From: an uncultured Eubacteriales bacterium
GTDB taxonomy: Bacteria > Bacillota > Clostridia > Oscillospirales > Butyricicoccaceae
NCBI GenBank assembly: GCA_934395135.1
Contig: CAKRRK010000027.1
Coordinates: 1-16,827 of the forward strand
Direction: 5' to 3'
DNA: 16,827 nt
In this document: piece after piece, positions 7,911 to 14,926 of the stretch
How positions within the stretch are numbered: position 1 is the first letter of the stretch
Layout of the letters: every line of letters starts with the position of its first letter
Notes under the pieces: generated by a model
What the model was told of the DNA's origin: nothing
Seen by the model: the letters and a program-made list of their open reading frames with translations, nothing else
Databases searched by the model: none
Translations under genes and position numbers: made by a program

Positions 7911-7939
7911 TTGACATATGTATTTTATCGTGCTACAGT
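7911..7939 (+). promoter_or_regulatory. sigma-A promoter of the tyrosine T-box operon
   Basis: TTGACA (7911-7916), 17-base spacer, TACAGT (7934-7939) with extended -10 TGC at 7931-7933. The predicted start at about 7946 is just before T-box stem I. It overlaps head-on with the carbamoyltransferase promoter. Confidence 0.8.
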
Positions 7940-7950
7940 ATTTTTGTCAA
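7922..7950 (-). promoter_or_regulatory. sigma-A promoter of the ornithine carbamoyltransferase gene
   Basis: On the minus strand: TTGACA (7950-7945), 17-base spacer, TAAAAT (7927-7922), predicting a start near 7915 and an 86-nt leader. It occupies nearly the same DNA as the oppositely directed T-box promoter (7911-7939). No clear ArgR box was recognised beside it. Confidence 0.8.
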
Positions 7951-8228
7951 ATGCGATGATTGGGAACAAGTAGGAAATTTCTTTGTTTTTAGAGAGTTGC
8001 CGGACGCTGAAAGGCAATAACAAAAAATTTGCCGAATACATCCTATGAGCTGCGCCCCGAACCTTACGATAGTAGGCGGCGACGGTTGCGCCCGTTATTG
8101 CGATAAAGTATCGGTTCAGTAAAACCTGTACTTGATGAGGGTTTATGCTGTGAAGCATAGGTCAAATTGAGGTGGTACCACGGGATTTTGATCCCGTCCT
8201 CTGTTACAAACGGAGGACGGGCTTTTTT
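7951..8228 (+). ncRNA. T-box leader with tyrosine (UAC) specifier
   Basis: A T-box riboswitch senses uncharged tRNA and turns on the genes behind it. Stem I has the AGAGAG bulge (7991-7996) and the distal-loop sequence GGACGCTGAAAG. The specifier loop can be placed by pairing: TGGGA (7961-7965) with TCCTA (8041-8045) below, and GG (7973-7974) with CC (8032-8033) above. That leaves 5' ACAAGTA and 3' GAATACA, so the codon is TAC (8037-8039), tyrosine. The T-box itself is GAGGTGGTACCACGGG (8170-8185). Its TGGT bulge expects a tRNA discriminator A, which tRNA-Tyr has. The antiterminator CGGGAT/ATCCCG competes with the terminator at 8193-8228. No other class fits. Confidence 0.93.
8193..8228 (+). 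terminator. T-box regulated terminator
   Basis: Stem CCCGTCCTCTGTT (8193-8205) with AACGGAGGACGGG (8209-8221), one G-T wobble, ACA loop, then six T (8223-8228). Its 5' arm overlaps the 3' arm of the T-box antiterminator, giving the usual either/or switch. Confidence 0.93.
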
Positions 8229-8266
8229 ATCCTTTCTCCGAATTTTGAAAGAAGGGGTTTTCAAAA

Positions 8267-9799
8267 ATGGGAATCAAAATCATCTTGCTCATCGTATTTT
8301 TCGCCGTTATGATTTATGTCGGCCTCCGCTGCCGCAAACAGGCAACGGATGTAAACGGCTTTGTGCTCGGCGGACGCTCTGTCGGTCCATGGCTTACGGC
8401 ATTTGCTTATGGTACTTCCTACTTTTCCGCGGTTATTTTTATTGGGTATGCCGGTCAGTTTGGGTGGAAATTTGGCATTGCCTCTACCTGGATCGGACTT
8501 GGCAACGCACTGATCGGCTCTCTTCTCGCCTGGGTAATTCTGGGACGCCGAACCCGCATTATGACTCAACATTTAAACAGCGCCACGATGCCAGAATTTT
8601 TCGGGGAGCGATTTCATAGCAAGGCTTTGAAAATCGGCGCGTCTCTCATTGTCTTCATCTTTTTGATTCCATATACAGCGTCACTCTATAATGGTCTTTC
8701 CCGCCTGTTCGGTATGGCGTTTCATATTGATTATACCGTCTGCATCATCATTATGGCTGTGTTAACCGGCATCTATGTAATTGCCGGCGGCTATATGGCA
8801 ACAGCAGTCAACGATTTCATCCAGGGTATTATTATGTTGTTCGGCATTTGTGCGGTAATTGGCGCTGTTCTGGTTAGCAACGGCGGTTTTATGGAAGCCA
8901 TTTCTTCTCTTGCCGCCGTGCAGGATCCCTCTGTAACAAGCCAACCTGGCGCCTTTGCTTCTTTTTTCGGCCCGGATCCGTTGGGACTTTTAAGTGTCGT
9001 CATTTTGACAAGTCTCGGCACTTGGGGTCTGCCGCAGATGGTGCAGAAATTTTATGCCATCAAGTCGGAGCATGACATCCATAAAGGAACCGTAATTTCC
9101 ACTGTTTTTGCGATTGTTGTTTCCGGTGGCTGTTATTTCCTCGGCGGTTTCGGCAGGCTTTACAACGTTGATATTGAGGGGCAGGGCTTTGACGCGGTTA
9201 TTCCGACAATGTTGTCCAACCTTCCGGATATTCTTATCGCGCTGGTAGTGATTCTAGTGCTGTCTGCTTCCATGTCAACGCTGTCCTCCTTGGTTATGGC
9301 CTCCAGTTCCACACTGACCATAGACTTTTTAAAAGATAACCTTGTGAAAAAAATGAGCGACAAAAAACAGCTCTTTATCATTCGTGTGCTGATTGTTGTC
9401 TTTATTCTGCTCTCTGTTATCATCGCGGTTATCCAATACAAGAGCAATGTCACCTTTATCGCACAGCTGATGGGTGTATCCTGGGGTGCGCTGGCCGGCT
9501 CGTTTCTGGCGCCGTTTCTATATGGCTTATATTGGAAAAAAACCACAAAAGCGGCCTGCTGGACCAGCTTTATTTTCGGTGCCGGGATTATGGTATGCAA
9601 TTTGCTGTTCCGGACCTCTTTCCCGCCCCTGCTGCAATCCCCCATTAACTGCGGCGCATTTGCAATGATTGCCGGTCTTATCCTAGTGCCGGTTGTCAGT
9701 CTTTTTACTAAGGCTCCAGACAAAGCGTTTCTTGACCACACATTCTCCTGTTATGACCGGCGTATTATGGTCGCCGTCAAGCAGACACTGGAAGATTAA
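8267..9799 (+). CDS. sodium:solute symporter (SSS family), tyrosine T-box controlled
   Basis: Integral membrane symporter of the SSS/PutP-PanF type, 510 residues with about 13 hydrophobic segments. Family features: the N-terminal VLGGRSVGPWLTAFAYGTSYFSAVIFIG, the SATMPEFFGERF segment (about 105-116), and the ATAVNDFIQGIIM segment (about 183-195). A loop around residues 360-370 (DNLVKKMSDKKQ) is charged. RBS AAGGGG (8252-8257) lies 9 nt before the ATG, just after the T-box terminator. The CoA-ligase gene starts 21 bp after its stop. Control by uncharged tRNA-Tyr suggests that its substrate is tyrosine or a compound convertible to tyrosine. Sequence alone does not show the substrate. Confidence 0.93.
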   Translation: MGIKIILLIVFFAVMIYVGLRCRKQATDVNGFVLGGRSVGPWLTAFAYGTSYFSAVIFIGYAGQFGWKFGIASTWIGLGNALIGSLLAWVILGRRTRIMTQHLNSATMPEFFGERFHSKALKIGASLIVFIFLIPYTASLYNGLSRLFGMAFHIDYTVCIIIMAVLTGIYVIAGGYMATAVNDFIQGIIMLFGICAVIGAVLVSNGGFMEAISSLAAVQDPSVTSQPGAFASFFGPDPLGLLSVVILTSLGTWGLPQMVQKFYAIKSEHDIHKGTVISTVFAIVVSGGCYFLGGFGRLYNVDIEGQGFDAVIPTMLSNLPDILIALVVILVLSASMSTLSSLVMASSSTLTIDFLKDNLVKKMSDKKQLFIIRVLIVVFILLSVIIAVIQYKSNVTFIAQLMGVSWGALAGSFLAPFLYGLYWKKTTKAACWTSFIFGAGIMVCNLLFRTSFPPLLQSPINCGAFAMIAGLILVPVVSLFTKAPDKAFLDHTFSCYDRRIMVAVKQTLED

Positions 9800-9820
9800 T
9801 CTTAAGAAGGTACGACTATT

Positions 9821-11458
9821 ATGCCAATTACTGAACTTTTAAAGCGGAATGCCTCTCTGTACGGAGAAGAAACCGCATTGGTGGAAATCAATCCGGAAAT
9901 TAAAGAGGTACGACGCGTTACCTGGAAAGAATATGAACTGATTGAGCCTTCCCGCTATACGGAAACATTCCGCCGCGAGATTACCTGGAGTGTTTTTAAC
10001 GAAAAGGCCAACCGGTGCGCCAACCTGCTCATCAGCCGCGGCATAAAAAAAGGCGATAAAGTCGCCATTTTGCTGATGAATGGTTTGGAATGGCTGCCAA
10101 TTTATTTTGGAATCTTAAAAGCAGGCGCCCTGGCGGTCCCCTTAAATTACCGCTACACCGCCGGAGAAATTAAATACTGCGTTACCCTTGCGGATGTGGA
10201 CGCGCTGTTTTTTGGACCGGAATTTACCGGTCGTGTAGAAGAAATCTGCAACCGTATTCCAAAGGTAAAACTGCTCTTTTATGTGGGAGATGCCTGTCCC
10301 TCTTTTGCAGAAAACTATCTCCACCTTGCTTCGAACTTTTCCAGCGGGGAACCAAATATTTCCTGCGAGGATAGCGACGATGCGGCGATTTATTTTTCCT
10401 CCGGTACCACCGGTTTCCCAAAGGCGATTCTGCACAACCATGAAAGCCTGATGCATTCCGCCAAGGTGGAGCAGCATCACCATGGGCAAACCCATAGTGA
10501 TGTTTTCCTCTGCATCCCGCCCCTTTATCATACCGGGGCAAAAATGCATTGGTTCGGCAGTTTGTATTCCGGCGGCAAAGCTGTGCTGTTAAACGGCATT
10601 AAGCCCGCTAATATTCTGTCCGCTGTGTCCAGTGAAAAATGCACCATTGTATGGCTGCTTGTTCCATGGGCGCAGGACATATTAGACGCTATTGACCGAG
10701 GCGATATTTGTCTGGACGATTATACTCTGTCTCAGTGGCGGCTGATGCACATCGGCGCACAGCCTGTTCCCCCAAGCCTGATCAAACGCTGGAAAGAACA
10801 ATTTCCCAAGCACAGCTATGATACCAATTACGGACTCAGCGAATCCATTGGTCCCGGCTGTGTGCATCTGGGAGTGGAAAACATCCATAAGGTCGGCGCG
10901 ATTGGTATCGCAGGATACGGCTGGAAGGTAAAAATTGCGGATGAAACCGGCCAGGAAGTGGCGCAGGGTGTTGTAGGCGAACTTGCCGTAAAAGGCCCAG
11001 GCGTTATGACCTGTTATTACAAAGATGAAAAAGCCACCAAAGAGGTGCTGCGGGACGGCTGGCTCTTTACCGGCGATATGGCGGTGAAAGATGAAGACGG
11101 CTTTATTTTCCTAGTGGATCGAAAAAAAGACGTTATCATCTGCGGCGGAGAAAACCTTTATCCCGTGCAGATCGAGGATTTTCTGCGGGCGCATCATGCC
11201 ATAAAGGATGTGGCGGTGATTGGCCTGCCAGACGAACGACTGGGCGAAATTGCTGCGGCGATTATTGAAATCAAGCAGGATTATACCTGCACTGAGGAAG
11301 AAATCCGTGAATTCTGCCTGGATCTTCCCCGTTACAAGCGCCCCAAAAAAATCATTTTCGCCGATATACCGAGAAATCCTACCGGAAAAATTGAGAAGCC
11401 AAAACTGCGGCAGCGTTACTGCAGCGAAGGTCTGGTAGCTGCTCAGATCCACCGATAA
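9821..11458 (+). CDS. AMP-forming acyl/aryl-CoA ligase (ANL superfamily)
   Basis: Activates a carboxylic acid with ATP to an acyl-adenylate and then to the CoA thioester. 545 residues. Motifs: P-loop YFSSGTTGFPKAI (191-203), YGLSE (337-341), GWLFTGD (413-419), hinge DRKKDVIICGGENLYP (433-448) and the C-terminal catalytic Lys523 in NPTGKIEK. All key residues are present. Residues about 36-55, between the two VTW/ITW segments, are an insertion relative to the shortest family members. The gene follows the symporter by 21 bp, shares its tyrosine T-box and is closed by a terminator. The substrate is unknown; the context makes an aromatic acid plausible. Medium-chain, benzoate-like or carnitine-type acids are alternatives. 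Confidence 0.92.
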   Translation: MPITELLKRNASLYGEETALVEINPEIKEVRRVTWKEYELIEPSRYTETFRREITWSVFNEKANRCANLLISRGIKKGDKVAILLMNGLEWLPIYFGILKAGALAVPLNYRYTAGEIKYCVTLADVDALFFGPEFTGRVEEICNRIPKVKLLFYVGDACPSFAENYLHLASNFSSGEPNISCEDSDDAAIYFSSGTTGFPKAILHNHESLMHSAKVEQHHHGQTHSDVFLCIPPLYHTGAKMHWFGSLYSGGKAVLLNGIKPANILSAVSSEKCTIVWLLVPWAQDILDAIDRGDICLDDYTLSQWRLMHIGAQPVPPSLIKRWKEQFPKHSYDTNYGLSESIGPGCVHLGVENIHKVGAIGIAGYGWKVKIADETGQEVAQGVVGELAVKGPGVMTCYYKDEKATKEVLRDGWLFTGDMAVKDEDGFIFLVDRKKDVIICGGENLYPVQIEDFLRAHHAIKDVAVIGLPDERLGEIAAAIIEIKQDYTCTEEEIREFCLDLPRYKRPKKIIFADIPRNPTGKIEKPKLRQRYCSEGLVAAQIHR

Positions 11459-11474
11459 GACCTTTCCGCTTTAT

Positions 11475-11504
11475 AAGGCATACCCAAAGGGGTATGCCTT
11501 TTTT
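11475..11504 (+). terminator. terminator of the T-box operon
   Basis: 11-bp perfect stem AAGGCATACCC (11475-11485) / GGGTATGCCTT (11490-11500), AAAG loop, followed by T at 11501-11504. It lies 17 bp after the CoA-ligase stop codon and separates it from the second lysine riboswitch unit. Confidence 0.93.
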
Positions 11505-11628
11505 GACGCATATACTGCGATCTACCGAAAAATCCCTGTTGTTTTCTTATTTTCTGTGCAAAAATTACGAAAACAAAATCTACGCTTCGTATGTATGGGA
11601 AAATTTTAACGGAAATTTAACAATTTTC

Positions 11629-11666
11629 TTGATTTTTTGTCAAAACTTGTCTATGATATGTATAAA
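11629..11666 (+). promoter_or_regulatory. promoter region of the lysine-riboswitch/NhaC unit
   Basis: Two overlapping promoters can be read: TTGATT (11629-11634)-N17-TATGAT (11652-11657), and TTGTCA (11637-11642)-N18-TATAAA (11661-11666). Either starts transcription shortly before the aptamer at 11687. The stretch 11505-11628 upstream is AT-rich and shows nothing else recognisable. Confidence 0.6.
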
Positions 11667-11686
11667 ATATAAGATATGGTTCCAAA

Positions 11687-11851
11687 AGATAGAGGCACGT
11701 TTTTTTACAAGTAAGCAGGAAGAAGCAACAGCACTGCCTTCCGGCCCAAAAGAAAAATCACCGAAGCAGGCGTATTGTTGCCTTTACGATGCGTTTGCTG
11801 ACCTATTGTAGCATATGCAATAGGCTGTCATAAAAGTTGTGATGCGCTATC
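11687..11851 (+). ncRNA. lysine riboswitch (L box) aptamer upstream of the NhaC-family transporter
   Basis: P1 pairs GATAG (11688-11692) with CTATC (11847-11851). The lysine core is recognisable although more diverged than in the asd leader: GATAGAGGCACG, ACAAGTAAGCAGGAAG, AATCACCGAAGCAGGC, TTTGCTGACC and GGCTGTCATAAAAG near the 3' end. The order and spacing match the asd aptamer, at 165 nt. An NhaC-type transporter behind an L box is the arrangement described for the LysW lysine transporter. Confidence 0.9.
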
Positions 11852-11863
11852 GAATGTTTTAAG

Positions 11864-11902
11864 GAGTGTACGGCTTTTGTGCGTGCTGCGCTCTCTTTTT
11901 TT
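11864..11902 (+). terminator. candidate regulated terminator before the NhaC-family transporter gene
   Basis: GAG (11864-11866) and GTACG (11868-11872) can pair with CGTGC (11882-11886) and CTC (11891-11893); alternatively GAGTGTA pairs with TGCGCTC using wobbles. A run of seven T follows (11896-11902). It sits between the aptamer and the ATG at 11931, as a lysine-dependent terminator would. The helix is modest. I could not find a convincing antiterminator partner. Confidence 0.5.
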
Positions 11903-11930
11903 GTACCTGTCTGTTTTGAAGGGGTTTTTT

Positions 11931-13541
11931 ATGAAGTATCAAAAATTGAACCGTATTCTGCGCATTTCCGTCCTGACCTGTATCCTAGCGGCGGTTATGG
12001 CAACGGTTGCTTTCGCAGCCGATGGCACAGTGCAATCCAATTTTCACGGCACTTTTTGGGCGCTTGTCCCTCCTATCGTAGCAATCGCACTGGCACTTAT
12101 TACAAAGGAAGTCTACTCTTCCCTGTTTGTTGGCATTGTTCTTGGCGGCCTGTTTTCTACAAACTTTGCCGTCGTTCCTGCCATTGACAACATTTTAAAC
12201 CATGGCATTATCGCTGCGGTCTCCGGTACAGCCGGCATTTTTGTGTTTCTCGTGATTCTTGGCATCATCGTTGCCCTTGTTAACAAATCCGGCAGTTCCG
12301 CAGCCTTTGGAAAATGGGCGCAGACGCACATTAAAACCCGTGTCGGCGCAATGCTTTCCACCTTTGTGCTGGGTGTTCTGATTTTTATCGACGATTATTT
12401 TAACTGTCTAACGGTGGGCGGCGTAATGCGTCCGGTGACCGACCGGCATAATATTTCCCGGGCAAAACTTGCGTATCTCATCGACGCCACAGCGGCGCCA
12501 ATCTGCATGATCGCACCGGTCTCCTCCTGGGCCGCCGCCGTCTCTTCCTATACCGAAGGCACCGGATATTCTGGCATTGAACTGTTTATTCGGGCAATTC
12601 CTTACAATTTCTACTCTCTTCTTACACTGGTATTTGTCGTCGCTCTGACCCTGATGAAATTTGACTATGGACCGATGCGCATTCATGAGAGCAACGCTAT
12701 AAAAAACAACGATCTGTATACCACAGGCGAACGCGTTGAAAATTCCGAGGAAGAAGTGCGAGAAGGCGGAAAAGTCATTGATTTGATTCTTCCTATTCTC
12801 GTTTTAATCGTGGTCTGTATTATCGGCTTGATTTATGTCGGCGGCTTTTTCTCCGGCAGTGATTTTATCACCGCATTTGGCGATACCGATGCTACCGTTG
12901 GTCTTCCTTGGGGCGGCATCCTTGCGCTGGTTTTCACGATTATCTATTTGATTGCCCGACGAACGATTTCGTTTAAAGAAGCTATGGAGTGCGTCCCAAA
13001 GGGCTTTATCGCGATGGTGCCTGCGATCTTGATCCTGACGATGGCAACTTCACTGAAAAATATGACCGGTATGTTGGGCGGTGCGGAATACGTCGGTTTA
13101 TTGATGGATCATGCTGCGGAAGGCCTTGCAAATTTTTTGCCTGCTATCATTTTTCTCGTTGCCTGTGCTCTGGCTTTTGCAACCGGCACCTCCTGGGGAA
13201 CATTTGGCATTTTAATCCCAATTGTCACTTCCATCTTTACGGCAGACAGTCAACTTCTTATCATTGGTATGTCCGCCTGTCTCGCCGGCGCGGTGTGCGG
13301 CGACCACTGTTCCCCAATATCAGACACTACCATTATGTCTTCTGCCGGTGCGCAGTGTAATCACATCAACCACGTTTCCACGCAGCTTCCCTATGCAATC
13401 ACTGTGGCAATCATTTCCTTTGTGGGGTACCTTCTTGCCGGTTTTATCCAGAGTCTTGTGGTTCTTCCTATCTGCATCGCCATTTTGCTTGTTGCGTTGT
13501 TTGTTCTAAAATATAAAGTCAAAGCCAATATTTCTCTATGA
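11931..13541 (+). CDS. lysW: NhaC-family transporter, probable LysW-type lysine importer
   Basis: Membrane transporter of the Na+/H+ antiporter NhaC superfamily, 536 residues from ATG 11931, with many hydrophobic segments. The N terminus has a signal-like segment ending near VAFAADG. Family motifs include VLGVLIFIDDYFNCLTVGGVMRP and CGDHCSPISDTTIMSSAG in the C-terminal third. Although NhaC proteins were named as sodium/proton antiporters, members behind lysine riboswitches (LysW) are predicted lysine transporters from comparative genomics, and that fits here. The frame runs back to a TTG at 11877, but that start lies inside the leader terminator. AAGGGG (11919-11924) with a 6-nt spacer precedes ATG 11931. 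Transport of lysine is inferred, not shown. Confidence 0.88.
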   Translation: MKYQKLNRILRISVLTCILAAVMATVAFAADGTVQSNFHGTFWALVPPIVAIALALITKEVYSSLFVGIVLGGLFSTNFAVVPAIDNILNHGIIAAVSGTAGIFVFLVILGIIVALVNKSGSSAAFGKWAQTHIKTRVGAMLSTFVLGVLIFIDDYFNCLTVGGVMRPVTDRHNISRAKLAYLIDATAAPICMIAPVSSWAAAVSSYTEGTGYSGIELFIRAIPYNFYSLLTLVFVVALTLMKFDYGPMRIHESNAIKNNDLYTTGERVENSEEEVREGGKVIDLILPILVLIVVCIIGLIYVGGFFSGSDFITAFGDTDATVGLPWGGILALVFTIIYLIARRTISFKEAMECVPKGFIAMVPAILILTMATSLKNMTGMLGGAEYVGLLMDHAAEGLANFLPAIIFLVACALAFATGTSWGTFGILIPIVTSIFTADSQLLIIGMSACLAGAVCGDHCSPISDTTIMSSAGAQCNHINHVSTQLPYAITVAIISFVGYLLAGFIQSLVVLPICIAILLVALFVLKYKVKANISL

Positions 13542-13547
13542 GATTAA

Positions 13548-13584
13548 AAAATATGGCACAATCCAAAAGGTTGTGCCATATTTT
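13548..13584 (+). terminator. terminator after the NhaC-family transporter gene
   Basis: 14-bp perfect inverted repeat AAAATATGGCACAA (13548-13561) / TTGTGCCATATTTT (13571-13584) with a 9-nt loop, beginning 6 bp after the stop codon. Its flanking A and T runs could let it work in both directions. Confidence 0.9.
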
Positions 13585-13690
13585 ATGCTGCTCTGACATT
13601 TTCAACGGCATTTTCGCCATCGGATCTCATCTTTTTGCAGCACAATCATATTTTGCCAATCCAATCTGCCAGGAAAGGAATCCACACATT

Positions 13691-14719
13691 ATGTATGACG
13701 TGATAATCATCGGCGCAGGCCCCGCTGGAAGCACAGCGGCGAAAACGCTTGCAGAGTTAGGCCTCCGTGTACTGATTGCTGAACAGCATAAACTGCCGCG
13801 CTATAAATCCTGTTCCGGTGTCTTGATTAAAAAATCGCTTCAACTTGTGTCACAGTATTTTCAGGAAGATGTTCCGCTTAACGTCACCTGTGCGCCGACT
13901 GAAAACAGGGGTATGATATTCACCGATGACAGAGGAAAAAACCACTGCTTTGCCCAAGACGGTCTCAATGTATGGCGCAGCGGGTTTGACCATTGGCTTG
14001 TGGAAAAAGCTGCCGCAGCCGGGGCGGAATTACGGGATGAAACCCGGGTGCTCTCCTGTGAACTTTCAAATGATTTTGTAACGCTCACCCTGGCGGGAGA
14101 GAACCGCACGACAGAACAGGCAAGCTATATTTTGGACTGCGAGGGATCGGCCAGTGTTTTAAGACGACAATGCTTGCCGAATGATCTTGCCTATATTACT
14201 ACCTTTCAAGCGTTTTATGAAGGAACCATCGACTTGGATCCCCACTATTTTTATGCCTATCTGCAGCCGGAATTGTCGGAATACGACGCCTGGTTTAACG
14301 TAAAAGATCATCTTCTGGTGCTGGGAGTATCCACAAAAAACGCAAGGTTTATCCCATCGTATTATCAGAAATTTTTAAGCTATATGGGCCGGCAGCATAC
14401 CCTGCGGCTTACCCGCCGGCTTAAGGCAGAAAAATGGCTTATGCCACATATACAACCCGGTTGCCCTATTCACTATGGCACAGGGCGCCTTTTATTCGCC
14501 GGCGAAGCCGCAGGCTTTCTAAATCCAATGGGAGAAGGCATTTCCGCTGCGCTGGAAAGCGGATACTGTGCGGCGGCCGCTATCTATAAGCACTTTGACA
14601 ACCCTGCCCATATTGATTCCGCCTACCGGCAAAATACTGCGGCGCTCAAAGCTTATATGGATCGGCAGTGGAATTTTGTCGGCCGTATCAGTGCAAAATT
14701 TCGTGAAATGGCGCAATAA
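13691..14719 (+). CDS. FAD-dependent oxidoreductase, geranylgeranyl reductase family
   Basis: 342 residues from ATG 13691. A flavoprotein of the GGR/FixC-like group, which reduces or oxidises lipid-like or small substrates with FAD. The N-terminal Rossmann motif is DVIIIGAGPAGSTAAKTLAE (3-22). LPRYKSCSGVL (35-45, Cys41) is the GGR-type P-R-x-K-x-C-x-G motif. FAGEAAGFLNPMGEGI (about 269-285) is the second FAD motif. The frame is open back to 13538, but that would run through the transporter terminator, and AAGGAA (13675-13680) precedes ATG 13691. No isoprenoid or quinone gene is adjacent, so the substrate is unknown. No clear promoter or terminator of its own was found. Confidence 0.85.
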   Translation: MYDVIIIGAGPAGSTAAKTLAELGLRVLIAEQHKLPRYKSCSGVLIKKSLQLVSQYFQEDVPLNVTCAPTENRGMIFTDDRGKNHCFAQDGLNVWRSGFDHWLVEKAAAAGAELRDETRVLSCELSNDFVTLTLAGENRTTEQASYILDCEGSASVLRRQCLPNDLAYITTFQAFYEGTIDLDPHYFYAYLQPELSEYDAWFNVKDHLLVLGVSTKNARFIPSYYQKFLSYMGRQHTLRLTRRLKAEKWLMPHIQPGCPIHYGTGRLLFAGEAAGFLNPMGEGISAALESGYCAAAAIYKHFDNPAHIDSAYRQNTAALKAYMDRQWNFVGRISAKFREMAQ

Positions 14720-14869
14720 TTGCCTAAAACACCGTTTTCACTTTTAAACTGTAACTGCTTTTGGGCATCCTTCTGTTTTTAACGCGATATCTTTTCTTTT
14801 TCCTGAAACGTACCTTGCCATTTTTCTATTCTTGGAACCGGAATTCCCGCGCCCGGCAGGGATTCGCTG

Positions 14870-14898
14870 TTTACCTTTTCCCAGTATTTTGCTATAAT
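14870..14898 (+). promoter_or_regulatory. promoter of the DUF1015 gene
   Basis: TTTACC (14870-14875), 17-base spacer and a perfect TATAAT (14893-14898) with extended -10 TGC at 14890-14892. The ATG follows 28 nt later with GGAGG (14915-14919) between, so the leader is short and has no room for a riboswitch. Confidence 0.75.
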
Positions 14899-14926
14899 AG
14901 AACAAGCAAACATTGGAGGAATTCTT

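Noticed and set aside
7830..7921. ArgR operator in the carbamoyltransferase leader
   Set aside because: No convincing paired TGAAT/ATTCA-type box could be found, so arginine control is not claimed.
11494..11811. 105-codon open frame upstream of the NhaC transporter
   Set aside because: It runs through the promoter and lysine aptamer, with no RBS or protein-like composition.
13538..13690. N-terminal extension of the flavoprotein to an ATG at 13538 overlapping the transporter stop codon
   Set aside because: It would translate through a perfect 14-bp terminator hairpin (13548-13584); family homology begins at MYDVIIIGAG from 13691, which has an RBS.
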